50,253 bases of DNA, taken from contig LUCW03000103.1 of NCBI GenBank assembly GCA_001586965.3, forward strand, positions 140,001 through 190,253. The letters are read 5' to 3'. Position 1 is the stretch's first letter; each line of letters opens with the position of its first letter. This DNA comes from Sphaeroforma sirkka (Eukaryota; Opisthokonta; Ichthyosporea; Ichthyophonida). The notes beneath the pieces were generated by a model. That model was given only the letters and a program-made list of their open reading frames with translations. It ran no database searches and was not told where the DNA came from. This document shows, in pieces, positions 1 to 12,432 of this stretch. The translations under genes were made by a program, and so were the position numbers.

Positions 1-749
1 AATGACTTTACGAAACGCGCTGACATGCGTGTTCCGGCCTTGTATTTTCTGAATGCGATGGAAACTGTGCAGCGTGCTCTCTTCCTTTCTGTGACAGGTG
101 TGTGGTATTTATTTATTTATTGTACTCTGCTTGAAATATTCTAAGGACAACTATTATCATTACTGTCATAGTTTATATATCATCAGAACATAGCGGACAA
201 CTATTATTATTACCTCCACAATTTATATAATACCAGAAACATGTAAGAAGAGAGGGTGGCGGAACAACTATTGATACAAGGTCTTTCCTCGCCGTCTATA
301 ATGCAAAACTGCTGAGAGTGCAGAAGAGCTTGGGTGAATGCATGAGTGCAGTCGGTTTAGGCAACGCAAATCAGCAGCTATTCAAAGAACTGGTGCAAGC
401 TATACAGGATTTTCTCAACGCTTATAGTGAAATGGATCCAAGGTATGAGATTGTAGTTGTCCGATACATATTCTATATTCAATCAGTAATTCTTCTAATT
501 TCAATCCGGGCTTTGCTACATTCCAATAGAAACCTACTATTTTTTTCGGTTGTCGATGTACGTGCTGTGTGTTGGTTCCTTAAATGATGTTTCGAAATCT
601 GCTATAAATTCAGGTGGCAGACGAAGTTAGAGGATAGTAGTGGCGATATGTATCGCTTGTTCCAAAGCTCGATATCGGTCCAAGATGAAATCAAAAGAAT
701 ATACGCATATATAGATAACGAGTGCTTGGCTCTCAAGAATATCATGTGA
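1..749 (+). CDS. C-terminal exons of an unrecognised host gene (5' end outside window)
   Basis: Two exons read as one frame: 237-442 (after a CAG acceptor at 234-236) and 614-749 (after an intron 443-613 with GTATGA donor and TTCAG acceptor), ending at TGA 747-749. The joined segment is 113 residues with no internal stop and phase-matched junctions. It is hydrophilic and probably helical (e.g. LFKELVQAIQDFL, LFQSSISVQDEIKRIY), with no signal or membrane segment. A further open stretch at 1-97, ending ACAG before GTGTGT, looks like an upstream exon, but its phase does not match the 237 exon by that donor, so a small exon may be missing or another donor is used. I do not recognise the family. 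Confidence 0.55.
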
Positions 750-1006
750 AAGTAAATATTGTGCGTAGAAATAATCAATCAGTTTCAAAAATGAGGCAAT
801 CTGGGTTGGCTGTTATTTTGACAGCCGATAAATCAGCCATCTACTAAAAGGATTCTTTTTAAAAAAAGAATATCAGAAAGTAAACAATATGCTTAGAAAT
901 AACCATTCGACAATCGCAATTTAGTCAATGAGGCATTCTGGGTTAGCTGCTAATTTGACAGTCGACAAATAAACCACCAGCTACCATTCTACTAATGGGA
1001 TTACTT
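748..1006. repeat. Imperfect tandem duplication, offset about 128 bp
   Basis: Two diverged copies, about 748-866 and 876-1006. Both contain GAAAGTAAA, TAGAAATAA, an ATGAGGCA.TCTGGGTT.GCTG core and a TTTGACAG block. The first copy begins inside the stop codon of the left-hand gene, so the duplication reaches that gene's 3' untranslated region. Confidence 0.7.
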
Positions 1007-2385
1007 TGGAACTGCAGTACAATAGAGTGCTCACACTGTTTGTTCCTGCGACATATAATGTATACAGGACGTAAAAGTACCTGCGTAACAACATGCTAGA
1101 TTTACTCTAATAAACCGGGCTGGGTTAAACATTTTTAAATAGATTTCTGATCGGATGAAGATGATGACAATGGAGAGTGGCAGACGCCCTCGCGAGGGAG
1201 AATGCGTAAATCCGAAAACAGCTTCTATCAAGGAGTCCACTACACTCGTAATTAGGTTTATTCGCCAGCAAACATAATGAATAGAGATCGAGCCGCCGCC
1301 TCCAGCTAAGTTACGTAAATTAAGAGCAGCGGAATGGTTGTGAAACGGATGTACAAAATATATATTTAAGTATGGGGAACACAGATTGCTATCGACTCCA
1401 TCCTCACCAATCCAACGTGTCAGGAGGAGGAGAACCTGACAAGCCAAAAGTGTTTTTTCGAGTCAGTGCTATGCGAACCAATGCATATAATGTGGTGTAT
1501 ATACTTCTATTATAGAACAGATCTGTAGCAAATATTGGAACCGGAACGTTTTATGAAATTTAGATGTGAAACGTTTTAAATGAAGTTCTAACGTGCCAAG
1601 TCTGGTTCATATCTGTATAGGCGAATATATTAGGGTTTTGCTTTATATATGCTAGCAATATATGCTAGATATGAGGATGACAGAAAAAAATACCAATCTA
1701 AGGGCATTCCGCGTCGATTTCACTGTGAAATTGAAACGAATGACAATATATTTGTCAGGTGTATCCCTGGACGAGGTTGTCGAGAGTGGCAGCCCACCCG
1801 AAGAAGCATTCAATCGAACAGTTTTAAGCTATTCCTATTGGACATGAGGCATGGCACCTACTGTCTGACACACTATGCCACTAAATCGAAAAACTAGAAG
1901 TTGGTACCACATTGTGACAACTGACGCCGCTTCAGTCAGCACGATCTTGCTTTGACTCTGTTCAATTATTCAAGAGATTATAGACTACGATCTATCTAAC
2001 CGCCAATTCGGGTTGATACTGAAATTGAGAGTTTGGGTAGTAAAACATGCAAGAACTGACACGTTTAACTACATCCACGGCAGCTATACCGACTCCAGAA
2101 TCTCACTGAGCTACGTACACATTTTCAAGCAAACTGAATGATATGTTTCATCAGTGGTAACAGTAGTAAAAATGAAAACCTGGACCCAATCTTATACGCT
2201 CACAGTTGGATGTCCTATATAAATCCAGCGCTGAAGTACAGTGTACATAGACGGCGAGTAAGTACAATTTAAACTACAGACAAAGTGTGTCGGATGTAGT
2301 CACAGCTGGTTGAACAATAAAAGTCTGTGCACGTGAAGCTATGTTAAAACTTTGAGTACACCAGTACTCGTACTAGTAAGTATTA
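1007..2385. other. Intergenic stretch, no gene recognised
   Basis: Short overlapping open frames on both strands show no conserved motif, splice pattern or consistent frame. A CTATATAAAT motif near 2214 and an AACAATAAAAG near 2313 (+ strand) could be promoter and poly(A) elements, but I see no coding sequence between them. The stretch separates the left-hand + strand gene from the 3' end of the - strand LEU1-type gene. Confidence 0.5.
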
Positions 2386-2391
2386 TTTATT
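2386..2391 (-). terminator. Poly(A) signal AATAAA for the LEU1-type gene
   Basis: AATAAA on the - strand, 31 bases beyond the TAA stop at 2423. It is the first canonical hexamer downstream of that gene. Confidence 0.5.
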
Positions 2392-2422
2392 ATCCTACTT
2401 AAAAAATAATATCTGCATCCAT

Positions 2423-5400
2423 TTACCATTGAGTACTCTCCTTAGATGCACCTGTACTGCTGCCTCCAAGTACCTGTGTAGCCCCCTTGTGTCCCGTTCC
2501 ATATCCGGGCCCGTCAAGCCACGGCCACACACTTGTTCGCTTGCTTTCGAACTCAGAGATCTTGTCACCCTTCTGCATAGTTAGTCCGATGTCATCTAAG
2601 CCATTGATGAGACAGTGCTTGCGGAACGGGTCCACCTACAGGGTAGTCGTAAGAGAGTTCAACGTGAGCACTAGGATATACCCATTCTGTACGTTAGCCG
2701 TGAATGAATCTATTGCGATCGATATCACATGGCACCACGATGTAGGATATACCCTGCATTGCCGGCACTGAGGAACGGTTAGATAATAGCGCATGTGTGT
2801 GGAGCAAGCAGTAAGGCAACTGGTGAAGATAGGGTGACACACGAAATGAAGTGCTCAGACGCGAGGTGAACTTCCGTCTGATCACAGCTCGAATAATGGA
2901 ACGAGCCTGATCTGACTTGTACAGCTACAATTAGCAATAACTGTATAGGCACAATACACATTTATAAAGTGAAAGACGGTAAACATACCTCAAATTTGAT
3001 TGTCTCTCCGTCGTGTCGGGTGATAGTCTGATTGGGAAGGTCGATGGTAACGTTCCTGAGGTTCTCGCCGTCGTCCATGATCTTCGACACACTCTCCTTA
3101 GGCAGCACAATGGGAAGCATACCGTTCTTGAAACAGTTATTGTTAAAGATCTCAGCGAACGAGGGGCCAATTAAAGCCCGTATACCACAGTCTCCCAGTG
3201 CTGCATTGTAGTAGACAGGTGCGAGTGTCGGTAAGAACTTGAAACGAAGGCGCCTCTTAGGGCACGTGAATCTAGCGAATAAGTCTGCACATTCAGAGCG
3301 TAAAGCAAATTATAAGCATTGTTCTTAGTCTAGGCTTTCTACGCATGTCATCGAAATTTCGAAACCACCAGCATACGGTTGATTGAACAAACTTTGAGGA
3401 AGGTGGTGTGTGGGGTCCTAGGATAATAGAGAGGCGACGATACCATAAAGGATTACCGATAATCAGTAAAGGTGAATATCTAAATATACGACGAAAAAAC
3501 CAGTTAACTTAAGTGGATATCTTGGAGTGCTCTCGCATCTCCTCCACCCCCGATGCCAATTCGCTGTTTATATTTTAAGCACGTCTTGGGGATATACTGA
3601 AACCCGCACATACCCCAAGGGGCGTGCTCTCGACTGGAACCACAGCCAAAGTTCTCTCCGCACACAAGGATCTGGCTCTTCTTGTATTCTGGTTTGTTGA
3701 GTACAAACGAAGGCCTTTCAGACCCATCATCTTCATATCGCAGTGTGTGGAATGCCGCTGTGCCCAAGCCGGTCTTTTTAATCGTTTTGAGAAACTGTGT
3801 AGTACGGAATATCAATTATGTCTTTGTGTTTAGGAGATATTAACGTGCGCATCTGATGTGATCTGAAACTACCGAGTACATTTAGAACTCCAACCCGAAC
3901 AAACAATCGCTGGTTTAGCGTATATACTTTAGAGTTAGTAAGCGCCAACTCAAGAGTCACGTTCGCATACATACATCCCACTAACCTGTTTGGGAATGAT
4001 CATATCCGTGTCTACATTGTGAATGGGAAGTGGAGCGCAGAGTCCGTCCAGCACATTGAACTTGGGAATGCCACCACTAGCCTCAGATGTGGCACTCTCA
4101 GTCCGCGTGGTGGACGCAAACTTGACCTTCAAAGCCGTTTCTACATCTTCTTCGGGACTCGTCTCCACAGCAATGTTCTGGCGGGGCCCTGGGTTGAGGA
4201 TAGCTGTGCCATAATACGAGTGGCAATGTGTATGTGTGACAACAGGTAAGCGAGTGCCATTGTATACGTGTCAGTAGTACACGATGATATCAAGTCCAAG
4301 AATTTTTTTTCGGTGTTCACTAACCAGCCAGACGAAACCTGCAGCTAGTGCAGAATACGGAATTGTATTGTTTCGATCCGCAGATAAGCGACACCAGGAT
4401 ACTGTACATGTTTTCTAAAATATACAAATATGTCTTGTACAAAAAGGGTAAACTCGACACCTACTAACGGCCGCAAACCTCGGCACAGAGTACTTGAAGG
4501 GTACTCAGGTACGTGGAAGGTATTTACGCCTTTCTACACAATATGTCCGTTCTGGACAGTGTCTGCAGGTCGCTATGGCATATACCATACCACTAGTGTG
4601 GGTAATCCGCAATATAAGGATCGCTACTCACAACAGACACAACTTCCAGCTACCTACGAGATGAATCCTAGCTCGTAAAACATCGCACGAACAGCCATGT
4701 CATCAGCCCAGCTAGCACATCTACCAAGACGATAATATTGCATAATGGTACATACCATTATCAATAGAAAGCTCCCTCACATCTGTTAGGAAGCCAGTCA
4801 CAGCAGCAGCAGCCGCCATAGCTGGACTGACCAGATGCGTGCGACCACCAGCACCCTGGCGGCCTTCGAAATTTCGGTTAGATGTCGATGCACACCGTTC
4901 TTGTGGACTTAATTGATCAGGGTTCATACCTGGTTCAAAGGGGCGACAAGATGCTTACAAGTCAATACAAAAGCAAGAGTCAACAATCCTGAATGGATTT
5001 ACAATAGCAATTTCACATTCACTGTAGCGAAAGGGAGACAAGAACAGAAACCCCCCCCCCCCCCCCCCCGAAAGGTCAGTCATATCAAAGTAGAATAGGA
5101 CTGCGAGCATTATTCCGCTTTCGATTTCAAACACAACACCAGTACTAAGATTAAACATGCGTCCGTGCAATAATTAGAAAATATATCGAATGTCTAAAGA
5201 AAGCAAAACCACTGCGTAGATCGGTTTTCTCCAGATACCTACCGAGACACATGGAACATCCAGCTTCTCTCCAGTCAAAGCCAGCAGCCTTAAAGATCTT
5301 ATCGAGACCTTCGTCTTCTGCTTGATCCTTCACCAGACCAGAGCCGGGGACAATCATAGCGTAGACGCCGTCTACTACTTTCTTGCCTGTCAAATTGTAT

Positions 5401-8400
5401 TGTGGGAGGCGAACAAAACAACGAAGTCAGAGCCAGAAGCGAGTAGCAGGGGAATGATTTAGAGACACCTCTTCCTGATGAACCTGCTGAGTGCAGATCA
5501 GAACGAATTTGGCAACCCACTTATCCACGTGTGTATTCGACGCACTATTCTGTTTATAGCATACACCCCTATATGGCGTATACGCATATTTTGTAGATTA
5601 CCATTTGAAATACATATACATAGTACAAGTAACATTCGGGTGGTCGCTCACACTTCCATTAAATACAAACACGCACCTCTAGCTACGGAAGCAGCGGCTC
5701 GCAGATCTTCAATACGAGAGTTGGTGCACGAACCGATGAACACCTTGTCCACCTTGACCTCGCACATCTTCTGATTAGCCGTGAGTCCCATATATTCTAG
5801 AGATCGTTCCATTTTGGCACGTTTTTGGGGGTTGTCTTCCTTTGCAGGATCAGGCACATTACCCGTGATGCTCACTACGTCCTCAGGGGAAGTTCCCTAA
5901 TTAGTACAAAGGATGATGGGTGACGGTTTTAGACTCCCATCTCGGCTGGTTGGGGTTGCACTACACAGATATCTACTACATCGACTACTCTTGGCATCTA
6001 TCAGTACATATCATCACTACACGAAGCAGGTATGGTCTGCTCTAACGACAAGAAAGAAAATCTACACAGTTGCACTGTAAGCTATATGAATTCCTGATGC
6101 ATACCCAAGTTAGGGTGGGTCCAATGTCGGCTGCTTTAATCTCCACGACGGTGTCGAATTTGGCACCTTCGTCGGACTGCAGGGATGTCCAATATGCAAC
6201 CGCTTTCTCCCACGCGTCACCTATATTCCACACATAGGTGTAAAAGGATCAAGAAGGTCAGGAGTGATATATGCTGATGCAAAGCAGACGGAGGCCGATT
6301 CGACTGACCGAGATACTAAAACTCATCGTATTTGTGACCACAAGTACATCCAAACACCTTGCAAGTCATTATCGACGCATCGCCCTTCTGCGAGCAGAAA
6401 TGTGGTCACATCCTGCCCGTTTGGCTTCCAATAACGAAAGAATGCAAATTCACGGAAGAATTATACCGGCGCAATATCTGTATGAATATATGAAATATAT
6501 ACGTCCCACAGTACACCTGGAGCCAGGCATACATACCCTTAGGAGCCATGGGCTTGTTCTTCAGGTAGTTGAAGGTCGTCTGATCAGGGGCGATCATACC
6601 GGCACGGGCTCCCGCCTCGATCGCCATGTTGCACATTGACATGCGACCTTCCATAGTCAGACCCTGGACTGTTCCAAAATAGACCAGTGTGCAATAATGT
6701 GAAGTAAAATCGGTAATTTCGCCTTTGAAGGATCTTCTTCTAATAAAAGCCTTGGTACACTTCCCAACATTTATATATATAAAATCAAAACGTAGAATTA
6801 CGATTTGAAATTACATTGTTGCGATACAAAGAACACGTCGTCCGGATCATGACGTACATGTTGTCGTAAATAAGCACCTTTGTGATCGATATACTTACCC
6901 GTACTACCACAGAATTCGATGACATGATTAGTGCCTCCCGCTGTACCAATCACACCAATCACATATAGCACAAGATCTTTCGCTGTCACTCCAATAGGCA
7001 AATCACCATCAATCTGTGCAAAAGTATGATACAGAAATTTGTGTTAAGTATTGTACATCGCGTTGAAGAAGATTAGAAGGCATGCTACACACAAATTCGG
7101 TACAATCACGCATGTGTTCGTATTCGATTGGATATTGGATACCATCACAGAAAGAAAACTACAATATGAAAAGAGAGCGTCTCAACAGAGTGGAACCAAT
7201 TATCATGTGTGGATCGCATGCGAACAATTGTACCTGAATTCTCATATTCTTGGACTTGCGCTGCAGAAGGGTTTGGGTAGCAAGCACGTGTTCTACTTCA
7301 GACGTTCCAATACCGAAAGCCAATGAGCCCTGCAGATACAAATGTAATGAGTCGAAATTAATGCAACGACACCGTAATCAACTCTGTACACTTGCCTAGA
7401 GGAGATGGCTCAAAACCACTACTGCAAGCTACAATATCACGAGATAAATCAGAAAGCATCAACCAACGTAAAATACCGTTGACCACTAAATTCAGTCAAC
7501 GTTCATCAAGGTAACATTGAATTGAATATTTGTGTGCGATCGATAACGAGACACTCTTTCGGACGTGAGATGTGATGCTAGCTTTACATAGCAGCGATAA
7601 AAAGATTGCAATCGAACTGTGAAGTTTAACTATCTATCATTATAAGCACCTATAAACATGCACACAACCTGGATCTAACATGCTTGAAGTTGAATAGTTG
7701 CTCTTTGTGCCAGGCTGCTTCGGACATACTATCTTACTTGCATATACTATCACCCTGGTGTTGTTCTGATGCAAACACTGGAGATATCTGTAATTGTCCA
7801 CAGATACCAAGGGCGACTACATCGAATTGTTTTTCTCAACACAAGACGGCCCAACAAACAACGAAATATACCCACGCACCTGATTTCAAAGCACACTTCA
7901 CACTTCATAAAAAGAAACAAGCGAATGCACAGGTCGCATAAACATAAACTTACAAATGCTCCGTGCGTGGATGTGTGGCTATCTCCGCACACCATCGTTG
8001 TTCCTGGCAGGGTGAAGCCTTGCTCTGGACCAACAACATGCACGATTCCTTGTTTCCTGTTACCTAGTGCATAGTAGGTTAGGCCAAAATCTGCGACATT
8101 CTGCTCAAGAGCAGACACCTATACGGACAGAAGGAGCACGGAGATCGAGGTGCGTGTAGTGTGAGCAGAAAGGCCGAGACCTCTGTATGCAGACTTAAAT
8201 GCGAGCAGATCAAGTTGTACTGATTGTGCCGTTTAAAATCTCTGATGCACTTGCGCAAAGCGGGAATGGGCGCCATATGACAATAGAGTGGGCCTATTTG
8301 TGTTAATAGCGTACAAAGCTTTCGAAAGAGTATAGACGTGCCATGGAGTGCAGGGTGCGAATATTTTATCACGTCATTATGCAGCATGAAAGCATGCTTT

Positions 8401-10045
8401 CGCATTTACTTAGCAAATACGCGCTTCCGCTGTCACGAACACAGCATTTGCAAGCATATAAACAAACCCTTCATACCTGTACGAGAGAATCCTTTTCCTT
8501 GATGAACGTCTTCGCACTTTTGTACTGTGACCGATCGCTCGTCGGTACATTGTGATCTACGGTGGCAAGTGTGCAGTCGGGCCTTCGTACCTAGTGATTG
8601 TCAAAAAGGCGCATCATGGAAATTTTTTTCAAGTGTCAGAGAATAGAAATCATGCATCAAAACTTCTTTGTACTAGAATAGTCTACAAACGCACAGCGGT
8701 ATGATGTATTATTTGTAGGTTTCCACTCAAGATATGAATATACAATCAATCTTCCATCAATATTTGAATATTGTGTTGTTATATATTACAAGCATGCTGT
8801 AACATCGAACAGGCCCAGAAGTGTAGTGCGCAGGATGTTAACAATAACCATTAAACAAGAGCAAGCCCTATTAACAAGAAAAAAAAGTATCGTTTGATGG
8901 AATTTGGTGTAGTGTAGTCAGTATGTAATTTCGTCCTGTTCATAAGCCGTACATAAAAGGAACATGTCGGCCAGCCTCAGAGAAGAGATACATATCGGCA
9001 AGATTGCATACCAACATTATACGCCAAGACTTTATGCAGAAAACACAAATTATCCGCCAACACATGTAGGTACGACATAAAGTTCTCGAGATACGCCTCC
9101 AACATTCAACATCGGTATTTCGGAAATTTCCCTGTGCCATTTAACTTGATGTAAACTTTATTCAAGCTTAAAGGGTATGTCTCATATATTCGTACCGCAG
9201 CTAGTATCAGCTAGTAAAATTCTCCCACTGCTATGTGCGTGAGTGTGCGATTGGTGCTACGTGTATCGTTAGCAGATATATTCGCGTGAATTATTTGCAC
9301 TACAGATAATCACGACTGCCACGACCGCACCGATAGAATATCAATACTCTTCAACCAATCAGCATAAAAACGAAACACAAATCTAATAGAGTATCACAAT
9401 CCAGATTAAGTGCAGCAGAAGCTCGCAATGTGATAAGTGGGTGAAAAAATAATAGCGTCAGTAGCGTCTGTACTTTAAAATAAGTAGCTTCTGGGCAGCT
9501 ACTTTCGAACAGATTTGTGATCACAAATCTTAATTAAACTATCCGCAATACACACTGGGCTGTATAAACACACTGAAAACTGCCATCTGACCAGTGGAGA
9601 TATGGAACTGGTATAACCTGCACTTTATATCCCATAAAGATATGAACCGGCTGCTATTTGCAATATGAAGTTGCATTCATGCACATATTAACCATATAAT
9701 AGCTGGTAAATAACAAGTATAATAGCTGGTAGATAACAATTATAACAGCTGGTGTTTAGCAAGCGTAAAAGAAAATAACATCCATGGTAGAAACCAACAA
9801 TTTGATGGCAGGGACCATTAAAGCCGAGTATACTCTACTCTTTACTCAGATACATAGCTGAAATATTATGTATAGCTTATGAAACTCGATACCTGGCGTC
9901 CAGCATTTTGAAGACCCTCAAAGGCTTGTGGACTGGTGACTTCGTGCACCAAGTGTCGATCGATATAAATGAGGTGTGTTTCTCCGTCCTCCTCAGTAGT
10001 GACAATGTGGTCACGGAAGACCTTATCATACATAGTTAAAGCCAT
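2423..10045 (-). CDS. LEU1: 3-isopropylmalate dehydratase (fused LeuC-LeuD isomerase), 14 exons
   Basis: Interconverts 2- and 3-isopropylmalate in leucine synthesis, using a [4Fe-4S] cluster. Exons: 10045-9893, 8590-8477, 8118-7954, 7329-7234, 7013-6899, 6668-6537, 6220-6105, 5896-5677, 5386-5243, 4929-4756, 4188-3986, 3794-3614, 3200-2989, 2635-2423. All 13 introns are GT-AG and all phases match, giving 2238 nt and 745 residues (fungal fused enzymes are about 750-780). The large (LeuC) part fills residues 1 to about 475, with [13 protein letters not shown] near 132-144 and cluster cysteines C354 (GSCTNSR), C414 and C417 (GCSMCLG). The swivelling (LeuD) part follows a Ser/Thr/Glu-rich linker; [11 protein letters not shown] at about 594-604 binds substrate. 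The ATG at 10045 starts directly with the catalytic fold ([10 protein letters not shown]), so no mitochondrial leader is evident and a cytosolic enzyme is likely. No inactivating change seen. Bacteria encode the two parts separately; the fused form fits a fungus or fungus-like protist. Confidence 0.95.
5051..5069. repeat. Homopolymer tract of 19 C in intron 9 of LEU1
   Basis: An uninterrupted run of 19 cytosines, which reads as G19 in the transcript strand of the gene. It lies inside intron 5242-4930, clear of both splice sites. The exact length is prone to sequencing error. Confidence 0.9.
9511..9530. repeat. Perfect 20-bp palindrome in LEU1 intron 1
   Basis: AGATTTGTGA followed at once by its exact reverse complement TCACAAATCT, in the 1.3-kb first intron. 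No factor is assigned. Confidence 0.85.
9695..9763. repeat. Three-copy 23-bp minisatellite in LEU1 intron 1
   Basis: Units begin at 9695, 9718 and 9741, each starting TATAAYAGCTGGT. The third unit is the most diverged. Confidence 0.85.
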
Positions 10046-10359
10046 ATTGTTTGCTTAACAGACTACTTGTTTCGAACAATACGTGTCTGAATATGTTGTA
10101 CGATGTTACGTGTTGGGCACTACCTATATGAGCGGAAATAAATTAATAATACTAAAAGGTATGTATTTAGGAAAAAAGCTTGTGTGATATTTCCGGTGTG
10201 ACAGATGTCAAATCGGTGTTGAATGACTCAGGACACAGGATTTTAAATAAAAATAATTAGCAAATATTTCAAATATGAGTCAGTCCGTCCATCGTGACAT
10301 TTCACAATTGTGTCAGCACTTTTTATAGTAAATAAATACATAGAAAGGACTCAGCCCAG
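10046..10359. other. Upstream region of LEU1, no gene
   Basis: AT-rich DNA directly upstream of the - strand LEU1 start and the natural place for its promoter and leader. I see no convincing TATA element or repeated operator-like motif that would fix the transcription start. Confidence 0.4.
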
Positions 10360-10745
10360 GACGCCCAGGAGTCTAAGACTCCCACTCTCCCAGCCCGAGC
10401 CCCAGGGTCAGGGGTCAGGAGGTCAGGATGCCAGGACTCCCAGGTCGCTACAGTCAGTACTCAGTACACTAGTCAGCAGACAACAGTCAGCAGCCCTGGT
10501 CAGTGGTCAGCACTCGCAAGTCGCAACAGTACTCACTCATACACTCTGCGTCCTGCGAGCGTCGGCCTCCACACAACAACAGACAGCCACACACTATTAA
10601 CAGTCTACACTCTACAGTCTAACAGTCTACACTCGTGACAGACTTAAGTCTACACACGGCCACCCCAACACACACAACAAGTCCAAGACAAGACCAAGTG
10701 CCACCTCAGAGGCTCAGAGGCTCAGAGGCTCAGAGGCTCACTCTC
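10360..10745. repeat. Cryptically simple, GC-richer island
   Basis: Built from overlapping short words (CAGTC, GTCAG, CCCAGG, TACACTC, ACACAC) and ending in a clean 8-bp tandem, CAGAGGCT x4, at 10707-10738. Base composition and word use differ sharply from the AT-rich DNA on both sides. The open frame across it (10310-10600) looks like a by-product of the repeats, not a gene. Confidence 0.65.
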
Positions 10746-11565
10746 TTCTGTTTTACTGTCTCATATATAGAGGCCAGGTCATATGGAGCCTTCTAAAGTT
10801 CTATTTGAAACACAGTTTTCTGAAATATCAATATTGTTTTCCCTGTTTTACTCTTGTTATATAAATAGCTTGGAGTCCCTTGTGACTTGTGTGATTGTGT
10901 CTCTCTTCTTTTTGTGTGGACCAGTGACCTCTTGCGTCTGGCGTCAGTCCACCATTTTAGGAAGGGGTACCACATTGATTTATGAAATATTAATAAATAG
11001 TTGTGTGTGTGACACTGTGACTGTTTCAGAAATAGCATTGACAAATATGTACATGAAATACTTCTACAGCTGGTGGAGGGAGCATATGCACCAAGCTCAA
11101 TTTGGGTTGGTTATTTGTATTGGTATCCGTGTTGGTCGGTCGTTTTTTTTTTTTAAATCGAACGCCTACAAATATTTTAGGCTACCCAGAAATGAGAAAG
11201 TGAATAGAAACGCTCCTATAGATGCAAAAACATATTTGTATTGGTTTACTGATTCGATACAAAATCGCGTTTGATTGGCTAGTGTAGTTGCTCGGAGTAA
11301 ACAAATGTTTTTAAAACTATCAAGCCCAATAGCCCATAGCCTACTTCTATATTTAAAAAACATGAAGCAAAACAAAACAAACCAAAATATTCAATTTATT
11401 TCAAGAAATAACATTTTGTCAGACATGTCAATTATAAATCAACTTCCAGAAGTTCACGGTACAACTAACTTTTAATTGGAGCATGTTTCCCATTTGTTTA
11501 CAACGAGCGTCAGCGATTTGTTTTATTATATTTAGGTCCAGATATCTACATTGGAATTAGATTAC
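10746..11565. other. Unassigned stretch between island and LTR nest
   Basis: A 163-codon open frame (10783-11274, +) begins soon after the island, but it is rich in Phe, Tyr, Cys and Ser encoded by T-rich DNA, includes a homopolymer Phe run, and has no motif I recognise. I treat it as chance. The rest is AT-rich and featureless up to the first LTR. Confidence 0.35.
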
Positions 11566-12162
11566 TGTAGAAATACGGTCTCCGGTCAGTCTAAAATATC
11601 AAGATCAAATGAGATAACATATTGGTCTTTAAAATTGTATTTATAATAATTTAATACAAATTCTTTTTCCAATATTTTCAGTGTTCTAAATTCACTTTGA
11701 TGGCTCCAATAGCCTGAGTATTTGGTATGACTCATTTACTTGGACCTATTTGAGACGATAGTAGATTTAGGATATTATAAACTAAATTTTATAATCTCAA
11801 AATTACTACTTACAGGTTTTGGTCTTCCCGCCAATCTCCAAAATCCAATGTCTTTTTCTTTTTTCTCTTTTCTTTAGATGGAACTTTATTTATATTAGCA
11901 AATGCATTAACTTGACTTGCGTTATTATTATATCTATCTACAATTTAGGCATGTGGTGAACACTTAGTACTTCTAGTGAAAAAAAATAAATAAAGAACAG
12001 CTAGAGGTACGTCCTGTGTGATCGGCAATATTAAGGCTCTTACCAAGAGGCAGTCCCGATCATTCTTACACAAGTTACCACTGCTAAATCCAAACTGACT
12101 TAGATTGTATCTTGGTTTATATAACATAGTTTAAAACATAGAAATATCCATCGGAGTTTACA
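11566..12162 (+). repeat. LTR of element B, sense +
   Basis: 597 bp, TGTAGAAATACGG... to ...GTTTACA, the reverse complement of the A, C and solo LTRs and visibly diverged from them. It carries the AATAAAGAACAGCTAG block expected of a poly(A) signal. Confidence 0.85.
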
Positions 12163-12432
12163 TATTTTTCAGTTATTTAGTAGTCACCGTAGTGTACTGC
12201 TTCTAGGCTGCCTAATAATTGCTTACTATCCAGCGACAGGACTGTGAATATTCTATACTACCTCATAGGGATAATATTATTTATTTCAAAAATGACAAGT
12301 ATGTATGTTACAATGTATGAACATATGGTATGGCTCTCATTGTCGCTGTAGTGGTTCAGGAAAGATTGATGGGAAGAAGTGGTCAGTAAATTCCCGTTTG
12401 AAGCTTGGGCCAAGTGAGTCGACAATGGAAGA
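12163..12432 (+). other. Leader of element B up to the insertion of A
   Basis: Its first 60 or so bases match the leader of A (TATTTTTCAGTTATTTAGTAG, allowing for strand), which identifies it as the 5' untranslated region after an LTR. The remainder to 12432 has no similarity that I can see to A's gag start. No tRNA 3'-end complement (TGG...) follows the LTR. Confidence 0.6.

Noticed and set aside
1031-1447. 138-codon open frame on the - strand
   Set aside because: No conserved motif, no splice context and mixed hydrophobic composition; probably chance in an intergenic stretch.
2214-2325. A small + strand gene between a TATA-like box and AATAAA
   Set aside because: No open frame of meaningful length lies between them.
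10783-11274. 163-codon open frame on the + strand
   Set aside because: T-rich codons give many Phe, Tyr and Cys with a homopolymer Phe run; no motif and no neighbouring exon signals.
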